DNA from: an uncultured Prevotella sp.
GTDB taxonomy: Bacteria > Bacteroidota > Bacteroidia > Bacteroidales > Bacteroidaceae
DNA length: 64,000 nt
NCBI GenBank assembly: GCA_945873145.1
Contig: CAMCBZ010000012.1
Location: forward strand, 1 to 64,000
Direction: 5' to 3'
Numbering within the stretch: the stretch's first letter is position 1; each line of letters begins with the position of its first letter. The position numbers were made by a program, and so were the translations under genes. This document shows positions 1-7,991 of this stretch, in pieces. The notes under the pieces are model-generated. The model was not told the DNA's origin. It ran no database searches and was given only the letters and a program-made list of their open reading frames with translations.

Positions 1-43
1 TGCTCAGGAGTCTCGTGGGCTCGGAGATGTGTATAAGAGACAG
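1..43 (+). other. Illumina Nextera adapter remnant (artefact)
   Basis: Bases 10-43 are identical to the 34-nt Nextera transposase read-2 adapter, whose last 19 nt (25-43) are the Tn5 mosaic end. Bases 2-9 (GCTCAGGA) match the i7 index N704 in adapter orientation, and base 1 fits the last base of the flow-cell part. This is library sequence left at a contig end. Genomic sequence starts at base 44. Confidence 0.97.
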
Positions 44-122
44 ATATATAATAATATAATATAATTTTACTCTATAGTCTGTTTTTGTCACTTCTCCCTC
101 TGCATGATGGTATCGACCTTAT

Positions 123-152
123 GTGGCGGTGTGGCGGTGTGGCGGTGTGGCG
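123..152. repeat. 8-bp tandem repeat, GTGGCGGT x 3.75
   Basis: Three complete copies of GTGGCGGT and a partial fourth lie head to tail in non-coding sequence. A run of this kind can change copy number by slippage. No function is implied. Confidence 0.85.
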
Positions 153-318
153 CAAGCAGCCTCACGGGGTAGGGCTAAGAGGGGACACGGTGGATGAGGC
201 TTTAATGATAGTTCTGCGCCTCGCATAAGATAATCACACCGCTCGCAGACCATAAATATAGAAAAATGATGTTTGCGCTCCGATGTTAACGAATTTTAAC
301 TGCAATAAAACATTGAGA

Positions 319-350
319 TTTGGATACAGCGAAATTGTGCCGTAACTTTG
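319..350 (+). promoter_or_regulatory. Orphan Bacteroidota-type promoter
   Basis: TTTG at 319-322 and TAACTTTG at 343-350 are separated by 20 nt, which fits the Bacteroidota consensus. It points right, but the only gene downstream (from 409) is on the opposite strand, so a transcript would be antisense to the phosphatase. Confidence 0.55.
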
Positions 351-374
351 CACCGAGAATCAGAAACGGCGCAA

Positions 375-418
375 ATCATATACTCATCATATACTCATCA
401 GGTACTCATCATATTTTC
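375..418. repeat. 11-bp tandem repeat, four copies
   Basis: The unit ATCATATACTC occurs twice exactly (375-385, 386-396), followed by two diverged copies (397-407, 408-418). The last copy overlaps the stop codon of the minus-strand phosphatase gene at 409-411. Confidence 0.8.
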
Positions 419-1050
419 AGGATGTCAGCCGGAGTGGCGGCAAAGGTAGTGGCACCGTGATCGATGAGAAAGGGCTTATCGCGAAACCCCCACAGGACAC
501 TGATGCAGGGCATGCCACAATTCTTCGCCGTGTCGATGTCGACGTCGCTGTCACCGATGTAAACTGCAGTGGAGACGGGCTTATGGAGCTGGCGGAGCGC
601 CTCCATCACAGTGTCGGGAGCCGGTTTCTTCTTGATGTCCTCGCGCTCGCCGATGGCCACCGAGACATAGTCGGAGAAGAAGTGACGAACCAGTTGCTGC
701 GTGGCAGCGTAGAACTTGTTGCTGACCACAGCCACAGCCTTCCCATTAGCCTGCAGGGTGGCGAGCATCTCCATGATACCGGGATATGGAGCCGTGTGGT
801 CGAGATTGTGGTGGAGATAGTGCTGACGGAAGATGGCATAAGCCTCTTCGAAGCGAGGATTGGCCAGTCCGTCGGGCACAGCGCGCTCCATGAGCTTCTT
901 CACCCCGTTGCCTACAAACATCCTAACCTCCTCAAGTGTACGTGTCGGCATATCACAGCTTTGTAGCGCATAGTTGCAGCTTTCCTTTAAGTCCCGTAAA
1001 GATTCTATCAGTGTTCCGTCTAAATCAAATATATAACTCTCGAATTTCAT
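409..1050 (-). CDS. Phosphoglycolate phosphatase-like HAD hydrolase
   Basis: This 213-residue protein is a soluble HAD-superfamily phosphatase of the phosphoglycolate phosphatase (Gph/PGP) type, which removes phosphate from 2-phosphoglycolate or similar small substrates in the cytoplasm. HAD motif I (FDLDGTL) lies at residues 8-14, the helical cap follows with GNGVKKLMERA, motif II contains VVSNK, and motif III/IV is represented by KKPAPD and YIGDSDVDIDTA. The ATG at 1050 puts motif I at the expected distance from the N-terminus; the frame stays open upstream but without homology. No TAnnTTTG box is visible directly upstream, and the preceding ORF (truncated glucanotransferase) overlaps the start by 26 nt, so the gene may be read from that promoter. 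The exact substrate is inferred from the family only. Confidence 0.9.
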   Translation of the reverse strand: MKFESYIFDLDGTLIESLRDLKESCNYALQSCDMPTRTLEEVRMFVGNGVKKLMERAVPDGLANPRFEEAYAIFRQHYLHHNLDHTAPYPGIMEMLATLQANGKAVAVVSNKFYAATQQLVRHFFSDYVSVAIGEREDIKKKPAPDTVMEALRQLHKPVSTAVYIGDSDVDIDTAKNCGMPCISVLWGFRDKPFLIDHGATTFAATPADILKI

Positions 1051-1801
1051 GTGATATAGTGTTATCCTTATTGAAATAATCGTCATGACAAACAAGTTCG
1101 CAATCCGTCCGCAGGTTGCCGCCATGCAGGACGAGCTGCTCGCCCCACTCCAGCCGTTTGATCTTCGTCCGTCGGTTCTCGCCTTTCTCCCACTCCACGA
1201 CATCGTGGGTCTCGTCGTTGACCACCACATACTTATATTCCAGCGGCAGTCTGATGGCGTAGGCGTTGATCGAGAGCATCCAGTCGCCGTCGCCGATATA
1301 GTGCATAGGCAGCGGATGCTTCTCATTCCAAGCCCCCAGAGGACCTTCACTTCCGAGCAGAGCCACATGCTGAGAGCTCTTGATATGCGGAGCCGAGACG
1401 CGGAATACGATGGATCGGTCGAAGAAGGGAAAGTTTTTGAGATAAGCCAGCGGCCGCTTGGTCCATCGAAACAGATAGTGCTGCAGCGAGAGGTCGCGCC
1501 ACTGGTCCTGGAAGATGTAGTTCTTAGAATCGTCGATGGCGTAGACGCGCGGCACGCCACTCCACTCTTTCCGGATGCATTTGCCGTGATCATCCTCGAC
1601 CTGATAGTGATATTCCACGTAAGAGATCGGGAAATGCGAGAGCACCATGCTGCTGGCCTCTACTGTCCACGTGTTGCCGTCGTCGGTGTGCATGAGCAGG
1701 TTGTGGACACGATGATGCATCTCGGCGTTGTAGTAGGTCACGCAGAGGTGCAGGGACTGCCCGAACGGAGCCCGGTATTCGATTTGGAAAGACATCTTCA
1801 T
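1025..1801 (-). pseudogene. Truncated 4-alpha-glucanotransferase: starch-binding half only
   Basis: The 258 residues resemble the N-terminal half of the Bacteroidota 4-alpha-glucanotransferase (MalQ, GH77), which carries two beta-sandwich starch-binding modules before the catalytic barrel. The second module (about residues 130-235) has clear CBM20 features: VALLGSEGPLGAWN, GDGDWM, LEYKYVV and VEWEKGENR. Likeness to the family stops at GNLRTD, close to the expected domain border; about 24 unrelated residues follow and the frame ends 26 nt inside the phosphatase gene. The family is usually near 890 residues, so the whole GH77 domain is missing. Start choice is between ATG at 1801 and 1795. The simplest reading is an internal deletion joining malQ to the phosphatase gene. 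A free-standing CBM20 protein or an assembly error near the contig end are the alternatives. Confidence 0.7.
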
Positions 1802-1806
1802 GTTTG

Positions 1807-1814
1807 CAAAGATA
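1807..1814 (-). promoter_or_regulatory. -7 promoter box TATCTTTG, nearly leaderless
   Basis: TATCTTTG read on the minus strand fits TAnnTTTG. Its last base is only 5 nt before the first in-frame ATG (1801), so the transcript would have almost no leader. No good TTTG was found at -33. Confidence 0.5.
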
Positions 1815-1896
1815 ATCATTTTAGTGATAACACATCTCTTTGCAGCGTGAAATTATTCAAAAATTTTTCTCCGCCATGATGTTATATCTTAAAAGT

Positions 1897-1927
1897 TTTG
1901 CCAATTCAGCGTTTTGCAGTATCTTTG
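1897..1927 (+). promoter_or_regulatory. Promoter of mltG
   Basis: TTTG at 1897-1900, 19 nt, then TATCTTTG at 1920-1927. Both elements and the spacing match the Bacteroidota vegetative promoter. The ATG follows 27 nt later. Confidence 0.75.
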
Positions 1928-1954
1928 CACCGTCTTTTTAACAGATTAGTTACT

Positions 1955-2998
1955 ATGACAAGAGAATTGAAAAAATACATCCTTCCGGCCGTGGCCTGCT
2001 TGGTCGTGTTGTTCGGAATTGGATATTATTACTTCTTCACGTCGTTTACCGGCCAAAGCAGTACCAAGTATGTCTACATCGACCAGGACGACAATTTCGA
2101 CTCCTTATTAAATAAGGTGGAGCCTATCTCTCGCCGGCATTGCTATCATGCCTTCTGCGCACTGGCCCGCCACAGCAAGCTCACCACTCATGTGCGCACG
2201 GGTCGCTACGCCATCAAGCCGGGTATGGGCGCACTGGTGGTCTTCCGCCATTTCAAAAACGGCATGCAGGACCCCTTGAGCCTCACTGTGCCCAGTGTCC
2301 GAACCATGCAGGACTTGGCAGGAGAGCTTGGAGAGAAGCTCATGGTCGACAGCGCCACGCTGGCCAAGGACTTCACCGACGAAGCCTTCTGCAAGCAATA
2401 CGGTTATGACACGGCCACCATTGCCGCGCTGTTCATCCCCAACACCTACGACATCTATTGGAACATCTCGGTCGACGGGCTGATGAAGCGTATGCAGAAA
2501 GAGAATCATCTCTTCTGGGATGACGACCGCATGGCTAAAGCCAACGCCCTGCGTCTCGATCCCATTCAGGTGACGACGCTGGCCAGCATCGTCGACGAGG
2601 AGACTGCCAACAACGGTGAGAAACCGATGATCGCCGGTATGTACTACAACCGACTGATGCTGCGTAATGCCAAATATCCCGAGGGCATGCCGCTGCAGGC
2701 TGACCCGACGATCAAGTTCGCCTGGAAGCAATTCGGACTCAAGCGCATCTACAACAACCTGCTCTCGATCAACAGCCCCTACAACACCTACCGCAATCCC
2801 GGACTGCCCCCAGGGCCTATCCGCATCCCGTCGGTGGCTGGTATCGACGCAGTGCTGAACATGAAGCATCACGACTATCTCTATATGTGCGCCAACGAGG
2901 ACTTCAGCGGCACCCACCGCTTTGCAAGAACCTATGAGGAGCATCTGGCCAACGCCAGGCGCTATGCCACCGCCCTCAACAGCAGAGGCATCAAATAA
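1955..2998 (+). CDS. mltG: Endolytic murein transglycosylase MltG
   Basis: A 347-residue inner-membrane protein of the MltG/YceG family, which cuts nascent peptidoglycan strands and so ends glycan chain growth. One membrane segment (about residues 9-28) anchors a periplasmic LytG-type domain. Conserved pieces include ASIVDEE with the likely catalytic glutamate, PLQADPT, and YNTYRNPGLPPGPI near the C-terminus. The ATG at 1955 is chosen because it lies just downstream of a good promoter and begins directly before the membrane anchor; the 19 extra in-frame residues upstream overlap the promoter. The gene stands alone and is followed by a terminator at 3023. Length is normal for the family. Confidence 0.94.
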   Translation: MTRELKKYILPAVACLVVLFGIGYYYFFTSFTGQSSTKYVYIDQDDNFDSLLNKVEPISRRHCYHAFCALARHSKLTTHVRTGRYAIKPGMGALVVFRHFKNGMQDPLSLTVPSVRTMQDLAGELGEKLMVDSATLAKDFTDEAFCKQYGYDTATIAALFIPNTYDIYWNISVDGLMKRMQKENHLFWDDDRMAKANALRLDPIQVTTLASIVDEETANNGEKPMIAGMYYNRLMLRNAKYPEGMPLQADPTIKFAWKQFGLKRIYNNLLSINSPYNTYRNPGLPPGPIRIPSVAGIDAVLNMKHHDYLYMCANEDFSGTHRFARTYEEHLANARRYATALNSRGIK

Positions 2999-3022
2999 GC
3001 GACAGCAAAAATATGACAATAG

Positions 3023-3052
3023 AAGACGACTCGCAAGGGCCGTCTTTTTTTT
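3023..3052 (+). terminator. Terminator after mltG
   Basis: AAGACG (3023-3028) pairs with CGTCTT (3041-3046) and is followed by a run of T. Confidence 0.7.
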
Positions 3053-3119
3053 GGCTCTCAGCAAGGTTTGAGCGATGGGAGAAACGGTGAAGAACGATGA
3101 AAAGGGTAAAAACAAACAA

Positions 3120-3145
3120 TGGCACCCGCTTCACAGCGAGTGCCA
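3120..3145. repeat. Inverted repeat upstream of glnS
   Basis: TGGCAC-c-CGCT and AGCG-a-GTGCCA flank a 4-nt loop (TCAC). On the plus strand no T run follows. On the minus strand it is followed by a T-rich tract, yet no minus-strand gene ends here, so its role is unclear. Confidence 0.6.
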
Positions 3146-3302
3146 TCAATCCTCAATAGGTATTAGTCTTTCTCTAAGGTAAAAAGATTGTATTCAGGAT
3201 AACGAGTGCAAAGTTAATCCTTTTTATTGATATTTGCAAATGTTTTTTTGTTTTTATCTCGATAATTTTTATTTCGAGTAATGAAAATCTATAGAAAATG
3301 AT

Positions 3303-3310
3303 TATCTTTG
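3303..3310 (+). promoter_or_regulatory. -7 box of glnS
   Basis: TATCTTTG lies 26 nt before the glnS ATG. The -33 element is not convincing. Confidence 0.55.
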
Positions 3311-3336
3311 CACCAAGAAAAAGAATCATTGTAATT

Positions 3337-5058
3337 ATGGAAAATAGTAAGACTGAGAACAGCGAAGAGAAGCATAGCTTGAGTTTCGTGGAGCAATTCG
3401 TCAAGGAGGATTTGGCCAATGGTAAAAATGGCGGACGCATACAGACGCGCTTCCCCCCAGAGCCCAACGGCTATCTGCATATCGGACACGCCAAAGCCAT
3501 TTGCATGGACTTCGGTGTGGCTGAGGAGTTCAATGGCGTCTGCAACCTGCGGTTCGACGACACCAACCCTTCAAAGGAGAATACCGAGTATGTCGAGAAC
3601 ATCCTCAACGACATCAAGTGGCTCGGCTTCCAGTGGGGGCATATCTACTATGCCTCGGACTACTTCCAGAAGCTGTGGGATTTCGCCATTTGGATGATCA
3701 AGCAGGGCAATGCCTATGTCGACGAGCAGACCGCTGAGCAGATCGCTGAGCAGAAGGGTACGCCGACCACGCCGGGTGTTGCCAGTCCTTATCGTGACCG
3801 CCCCGTGGAGGAAAACCTGCGTCTGTTCCAGCAGATGAATACACCCGAGGCCGTCGAGGGATCTATGGTGCTCAGAGCCAAACTCGACATGGCTAACCCG
3901 AACATGCACTTCCGTGACCCGATCATGTATCGCATCATTCAGATTCCACATCACCGCACCGGTACCAAGTGGCACTGCTATCCGATGTATGACTTCGCCC
4001 ATGGACAGAGCGACTATTTCGAGGGTGTCACCCACTCCATCTGTACGCTGGAGTTCGTGCCCCACCGCCCACTCTACGACAAGTTCATCGACTTCCTCAA
4101 AGAGTACGACGGCACCGCTGCCAAGGGTCTCAACGACTTCCGCCCACGACAGATTGAGTTCAACCGACTCAACCTCACCTATACCGTGATGTCGAAGCGT
4201 AAGCTCCACACCCTTGTCGACGAGCACCTCGTCAATGGCTGGGACGACCCCCGTATGCCGACACTCTGTGGCATGCGCCGTCGTGGCTATTCGCCTGAGT
4301 CGATCAAGAACTTCATCAAGTCGATCGGTTACACCAAGTTCGACGCGCTCAACGACATGGCCCTCTTGGAGGCTGCCGTTCGCGAGGACCTCAACAAGCG
4401 CGCTACACGTGTCTCGGCCGTCCTCGATCCCGTGAAGCTGGTCATCACCAACTATCCCGAAGGACAAAGCGAGGAGATGGAGGCTATCAACAATCCTGAG
4501 GACGAGCAGGCCGGCACACATACCATCACCTTCACCCGCAACCTGTGGATCGAGCGTGGAGACTTCATGGAGGATGCTCCGAAGAAGTTCTTCCGTATGA
4601 CACCGGGCAAAGAGGTGCGACTGAAGAATGCCTACATCGTGATGTGCACCGGATGCAAGAAAGATGCTGACGGCAACATTATCGAGATCGAGGCCACCTA
4701 TGACCCCGACAGCAAGAGCGGTATGCCAGGTGCCAACCGCAAAGTCAAGGGTACCCTCCACTGGGTAAGCGCCGACCACTGTGTCAAGGCTGAGGTCAGA
4801 GAGTATGACCGACTCTTCTGCGTAGAGAATCCATCCGCCGATGAGCGAGACTTCCACGAGTTACTGAATCCAAACTCACTGCACGTTCATGACAACTGCT
4901 ATGTCGAGGACTACGCCGCCAAGATGAAGCCGGGAGAGTATCTCCAGTTCCAGCGCATCGGATACTTCATGACTGACCCCGACGGCACTGAGGCTGCACC
5001 GGTCTACAACAAGACCGTGGGACTCAAGGACACCTGGGCCAAACAGAGTAAGAAATAA
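3337..5058 (+). CDS. glnS: Glutamine-tRNA ligase
   Basis: A 573-residue class I aminoacyl-tRNA synthetase that charges tRNA-Gln with glutamine in the cytoplasm. The HIGH signature is seen in PEPNGYLHIGHA near residues 38-49 and the KMSKS-like motif is VMSKRK. The Rossmann catalytic half is followed by the beta-barrel anticodon-binding half. Length and overall sequence match bacterial GlnRS rather than GltX, because the LNLTYTVMSKRKL and RFDDTNP stretches are GlnRS-like. The ATG at 3337 lies 26 nt after a TATCTTTG box. The earlier in-frame start at 3298 overlaps that box and is rejected. A TPR-protein gene follows 21 nt downstream and is probably co-transcribed. Confidence 0.96.
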   Translation: MENSKTENSEEKHSLSFVEQFVKEDLANGKNGGRIQTRFPPEPNGYLHIGHAKAICMDFGVAEEFNGVCNLRFDDTNPSKENTEYVENILNDIKWLGFQWGHIYYASDYFQKLWDFAIWMIKQGNAYVDEQTAEQIAEQKGTPTTPGVASPYRDRPVEENLRLFQQMNTPEAVEGSMVLRAKLDMANPNMHFRDPIMYRIIQIPHHRTGTKWHCYPMYDFAHGQSDYFEGVTHSICTLEFVPHRPLYDKFIDFLKEYDGTAAKGLNDFRPRQIEFNRLNLTYTVMSKRKLHTLVDEHLVNGWDDPRMPTLCGMRRRGYSPESIKNFIKSIGYTKFDALNDMALLEAAVREDLNKRATRVSAVLDPVKLVITNYPEGQSEEMEAINNPEDEQAGTHTITFTRNLWIERGDFMEDAPKKFFRMTPGKEVRLKNAYIVMCTGCKKDADGNIIEIEATYDPDSKSGMPGANRKVKGTLHWVSADHCVKAEVREYDRLFCVENPSADERDFHELLNPNSLHVHDNCYVEDYAAKMKPGEYLQFQRIGYFMTDPDGTEAAPVYNKTVGLKDTWAKQSKK

Positions 5059-5079
5059 CAAAAGAAGGAATATACACGA

Positions 5080-6534
5080 TTGAGCGATAATTTCTATCGA
5101 AGCAAAGAGTTCAAGGAGATGCTCCAACAGTTTGAGGCTGCCCGCAGCAAGGGCAGCTTCCCCTTCATGGACGCAGACGACTTGACCGATATTGCTGAAT
5201 ATTATTTTTATCACGGAAGGCCGCAAGAGTCTTTAGAGACCATCGACAAGACCATCGATATGTTTCCTGGATCCTTGCATCCTTTAGCTTTCCGCGCCCG
5301 CTACGCCATTCTCGTCAACGGCAATGCGCAGGAAGCTTTTGCCTATGCCCATCAGATCAGTGATAAGGAGGATCTCGACTATTTCTACACCATCGCAGAG
5401 ATACTCATCGCTGACGGCAAAGTGCGGGAGGCAGAGAAATACTTGGAGGAAAAAGAGGCTGAGGTCGACGAGGACGATCTCGAGGACTACTATCTCGACG
5501 TCGCCACACTTTTTGCCGACTATTCCTGTATCAAGCAGACCAAGTATTGGTTGACAAAAAGTTCCGACACTGATTCCTTGGACTATAAAGAGCTGCAAGG
5601 ACGCATCGCCATGGAACAAGGCGACTTCAGACGCAGTGAGCACATCTTTAACCATCTTATCGATGAGGATCCCTATGCCAACGGCTATTGGAATCAACTC
5701 GCATCCTTGCAGTTTGCCCAGCACCATCTGCAGGCCAGCATCGAGAGCAGCGACTTCTCCCTGGCCATTGATCCTGATGACTTCGACGCTGTGCTCAACA
5801 AAGCCAACGGACTCGTGCAGTTGGGCAACTACGACGAAGCACTGAAATACTATCAGCGCTTCAAGACTTTGCAGCCGCAAAACGAAGCCGGTGACATGGG
5901 TATGGCCACTGTCTACATGGCTAAAAACGACCGCACGAAAGCGATTGAAGCCCTCAGCAGAGCCGAGCAGCTGTGCCCGTCGCAGAGTATCAACCGCATA
6001 GAAATCCTACGACAGAAATTCAATCTGCTCTCCAGTGACGGCAAATATGCCGAGGCGCTGCAGTGTCTTGAAAAGATTAAAGACAGCCATGGAGCCACTC
6101 AAGGCGAACTGGATGTCATGCGCGGCTTTCTCTTCTTGAAACAAAACCAGGTGAGTGCTGCCATGCGATGCTTTGGTCAGGCGCTGTCCTCAGCCGACGA
6201 CAACCTCGACCAAGTCACCATGCTCGTGGCCTACGCTGCCTATGAGTGCGGATACATTCGCTATGCCCGTGAGCAATATCTCAAGATTGTGGACCATGTC
6301 GACAAAGGATCGTGGTCGGGCGGCTGGGCGTTTATCACGCTGTGCGACCATGAGTTAGGCGACCGGCAGGCTTTTCTTGCTGATCTGAAACGCACCGTGG
6401 AGCTTGATCCCGAGATGGCCACCTCGTTTCTCTCTACCATGTTTCCACAAGAGTTGAGCGCTGTCGACTATTACGCTTATGCGCTGCAGCATCCACGGAT
6501 GGGCGCAGTGCCGTATGAAGAGTTGAAAGACTGA
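5080..6534 (+). CDS. Tetratricopeptide-repeat protein
   Basis: A 484-residue soluble, acidic protein built almost wholly of TPR-like helical hairpins, for example the LAIDPDDFDAVLNKANGLVQ region near residues 225-245. There is no signal peptide, membrane segment or enzymatic motif, so a scaffold or protein-interaction role is the most that can be said. The start is taken as TTG at 5080: it begins 21 nt after glnS, has a purine-rich GAAGGAA about 9 nt upstream, and gives a natural N-terminus (MSDNFYRSKEF). The first ATG, at 5119, would remove 13 residues that look like part of the fold. It is the middle gene of a glnS-TPR-dedA unit. Confidence 0.85.
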   Translation: MSDNFYRSKEFKEMLQQFEAARSKGSFPFMDADDLTDIAEYYFYHGRPQESLETIDKTIDMFPGSLHPLAFRARYAILVNGNAQEAFAYAHQISDKEDLDYFYTIAEILIADGKVREAEKYLEEKEAEVDEDDLEDYYLDVATLFADYSCIKQTKYWLTKSSDTDSLDYKELQGRIAMEQGDFRRSEHIFNHLIDEDPYANGYWNQLASLQFAQHHLQASIESSDFSLAIDPDDFDAVLNKANGLVQLGNYDEALKYYQRFKTLQPQNEAGDMGMATVYMAKNDRTKAIEALSRAEQLCPSQSINRIEILRQKFNLLSSDGKYAEALQCLEKIKDSHGATQGELDVMRGFLFLKQNQVSAAMRCFGQALSSADDNLDQVTMLVAYAAYECGYIRYAREQYLKIVDHVDKGSWSGGWAFITLCDHELGDRQAFLADLKRTVELDPEMATSFLSTMFPQELSAVDYYAYALQHPRMGAVPYEELKD

Positions 6535-6577
6535 CGGAAATAACGATTGACAAATACATAACACAAGAAATACCATT

Positions 6578-7219
6578 ATGAATTTTTTATCTTCGCTTCT
6601 TGGAAACCTCAACTATGGAACGGTTTTCCTGCTGATGTTGCTTGAGAGTACGGTCATCCCGGTACCGTCTGAGTTGGTGGTTGCTCCGGCGGCCTACCAC
6701 TCTGCTGCCGGTAATCTCGACGTTTGGCTGGTCATTCTCTTTGCGACATTAGGAGCCGACTGCGGTGCTACGATCAACTATCTGGCAGGCTACTATCTCG
6801 GCCGCCCTATTATCTATCGCTTCGCCAACAGCCGTTGGGGCCACTTCTGTATGCTGAATCAGAAAAAGGTGGAGAAGAGCGAAAACTATTTCAATGATCA
6901 TGGCATGGTGGCCACCATCACCGGCCGACTCATTCCCGGCATCCGCCATCTCATCTCCATCCCTGCCGGACTCTCCAAAATGACGTTTTGGAAATTCATT
7001 CTCTATACGACTTTGGGAGCCGGTTGTTGGAACTGCATTCTTGCTGCGCTTGGATGGTATCTCCACACGATGGTTCCAGAAGAGATGCTCAACGATAAGA
7101 TCATGGAATACGGCGAATACATCAAGGTGGCCATCTGCTCCATTGCCGCTGTAGCCCTCCTCTACTTCCTGGCAAAGAGTCTGATCAAGCGGAGAAAGAA
7201 AATCGAAACAGAAGATTAG
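6578..7219 (+). CDS. DedA-family membrane protein
   Basis: A 213-residue polytopic inner-membrane protein of the DedA (SNARE-associated/VTT) family. Members act in membrane homeostasis, and some flip undecaprenyl-phosphate or phosphatidylethanolamine. Typical marks are LESTVIPVPSELV near the N-terminus, the GADCGATINYLAGYYLGR stretch, and TGRLIPGIRHLISIPAG, which contains the conserved arginines and proline of the re-entrant loop. The C-terminus is basic (IKRRKKIE), consistent with a cytoplasmic tail. It lies 43 nt after the TPR gene, probably in the same transcript, and is closed by a strong terminator. The substrate cannot be told from sequence. Confidence 0.92.
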   Translation: MNFLSSLLGNLNYGTVFLLMLLESTVIPVPSELVVAPAAYHSAAGNLDVWLVILFATLGADCGATINYLAGYYLGRPIIYRFANSRWGHFCMLNQKKVEKSENYFNDHGMVATITGRLIPGIRHLISIPAGLSKMTFWKFILYTTLGAGCWNCILAALGWYLHTMVPEEMLNDKIMEYGEYIKVAICSIAAVALLYFLAKSLIKRRKKIETED

Positions 7220-7254
7220 ACTACGCTGTTTTGTAGTTAAACAAGATAGATACG

Positions 7255-7306
7255 AAAAGCCATGAATGACACACCATATTATATATGAGTCATTCATGGC
7301 TTTTTC
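7255..7306. terminator. Bidirectional terminator dedA / crp-like
   Basis: AAAAGCCATGAATGAC (7255-7270) pairs with GTCATTCATGGCTTTT (7289 onward), with A and T runs on the two sides. It serves the converging genes on both strands. Confidence 0.88.
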
Positions 7307-7323
7307 TATAGTTCATAAATTAT

Positions 7324-7920
7324 TTATCCGTCACCTTTCTGCGCTCTTACTCGGCTGAGCGTCTCCGGCGTCATCTGCAGATAGCTGGCAATAAACACTA
7401 ACGGCGCACGCAACACCACCTGAGGCTTCAACTTGCAAAGCTTCTGATAGCGGCTCTGAGCTGACTCAAAGCGCACCAAGTCGGCATGAATCTGCGAGAT
7501 GATCAAGCTCTCTTCCAAAATCTTACGATAGAGAATCTGAATGTTGACATTGTGAAGGGCTACCTGCTCCAGTCTGCGCTTAGGCAGACAATAGATCATG
7601 CAAGGCTCCAAAGCTTCCACCTGCAGATGGGTAGGCTCCTCACGGAACAGACTCTCGATACACATGAAGATCTCGCCATCCGAACCGATGTGCTCCGTGA
7701 GCTCCTTGTCGTTCTTGAAATAGAACTGACGGACCAGTCCACGGTCGATGTAGCTGATGTCCTCGCAAGTCTCTCCCTCGCGAAGGATCATCTCACCTTT
7801 TGCGTATTTCTTCGGCACTATGATGCTCTCCAAGATGTCGAGCTCATCGTGCGTCATGGTGCTGTATTTTCTTGCCAACTCACGGGCAATATCCCGCGTC
7901 GTGTTATGATAATCTTTCAT
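7324..7920 (-). CDS. Crp/Fnr-family transcriptional regulator
   Basis: A 198-residue regulator with an N-terminal cyclic-nucleotide-binding-type beta-roll (about residues 25-120, including the KGEMILREGE and IDRGLVRQFYF stretches) and a C-terminal winged helix ending in APLVFIASYLQMTPETLSRVRA, a recognition helix common in Bacteroidota Crp/Fnr proteins. There are no cysteines arranged for an Fnr iron-sulphur cluster, so the ligand is unknown. An unusually clear Shine-Dalgarno (GAGGAGG) lies about 8 nt before the ATG. The gene lies 71 nt after lepA on the same strand. It may be co-transcribed with lepA. Confidence 0.9.
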   Translation of the reverse strand: MKDYHNTTRDIARELARKYSTMTHDELDILESIIVPKKYAKGEMILREGETCEDISYIDRGLVRQFYFKNDKELTEHIGSDGEIFMCIESLFREEPTHLQVEALEPCMIYCLPKRRLEQVALHNVNIQILYRKILEESLIISQIHADLVRFESAQSRYQKLCKLKPQVVLRAPLVFIASYLQMTPETLSRVRAQKGDG

Positions 7921-7991
7921 TTCTATTCCTCCTCTATTATTTTCTTAAACATAGGAGCTTTTCCTCTCTTAAACAATTTTTCTAAACTTCT

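Larger units (their letters stand above)
44..408. other. Gene-free stretch at the contig end
   Basis: No credible reading frame is present. The stretch holds an AT-rich run (44-75), an 8-bp tandem repeat (123-152), one well-formed promoter pointing right (319-350) and an 11-bp tandem repeat (375-418) that runs into the end of the phosphatase gene. Whatever gene the promoter once served is not visible. Confidence 0.6.
2999..3336. other. Intergenic region mltG-glnS
   Basis: About 340 bp without a credible gene. It holds the mltG terminator (3023-3052), a 26-nt inverted repeat (3120-3145), an AT-rich stretch and the glnS -7 box (3303-3310). Confidence 0.7.

Noticed and set aside
457..966. Open frame on the plus strand across the phosphatase gene
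   Set aside because: It is the antisense shadow of a clear HAD phosphatase on the minus strand and has no motif of its own.
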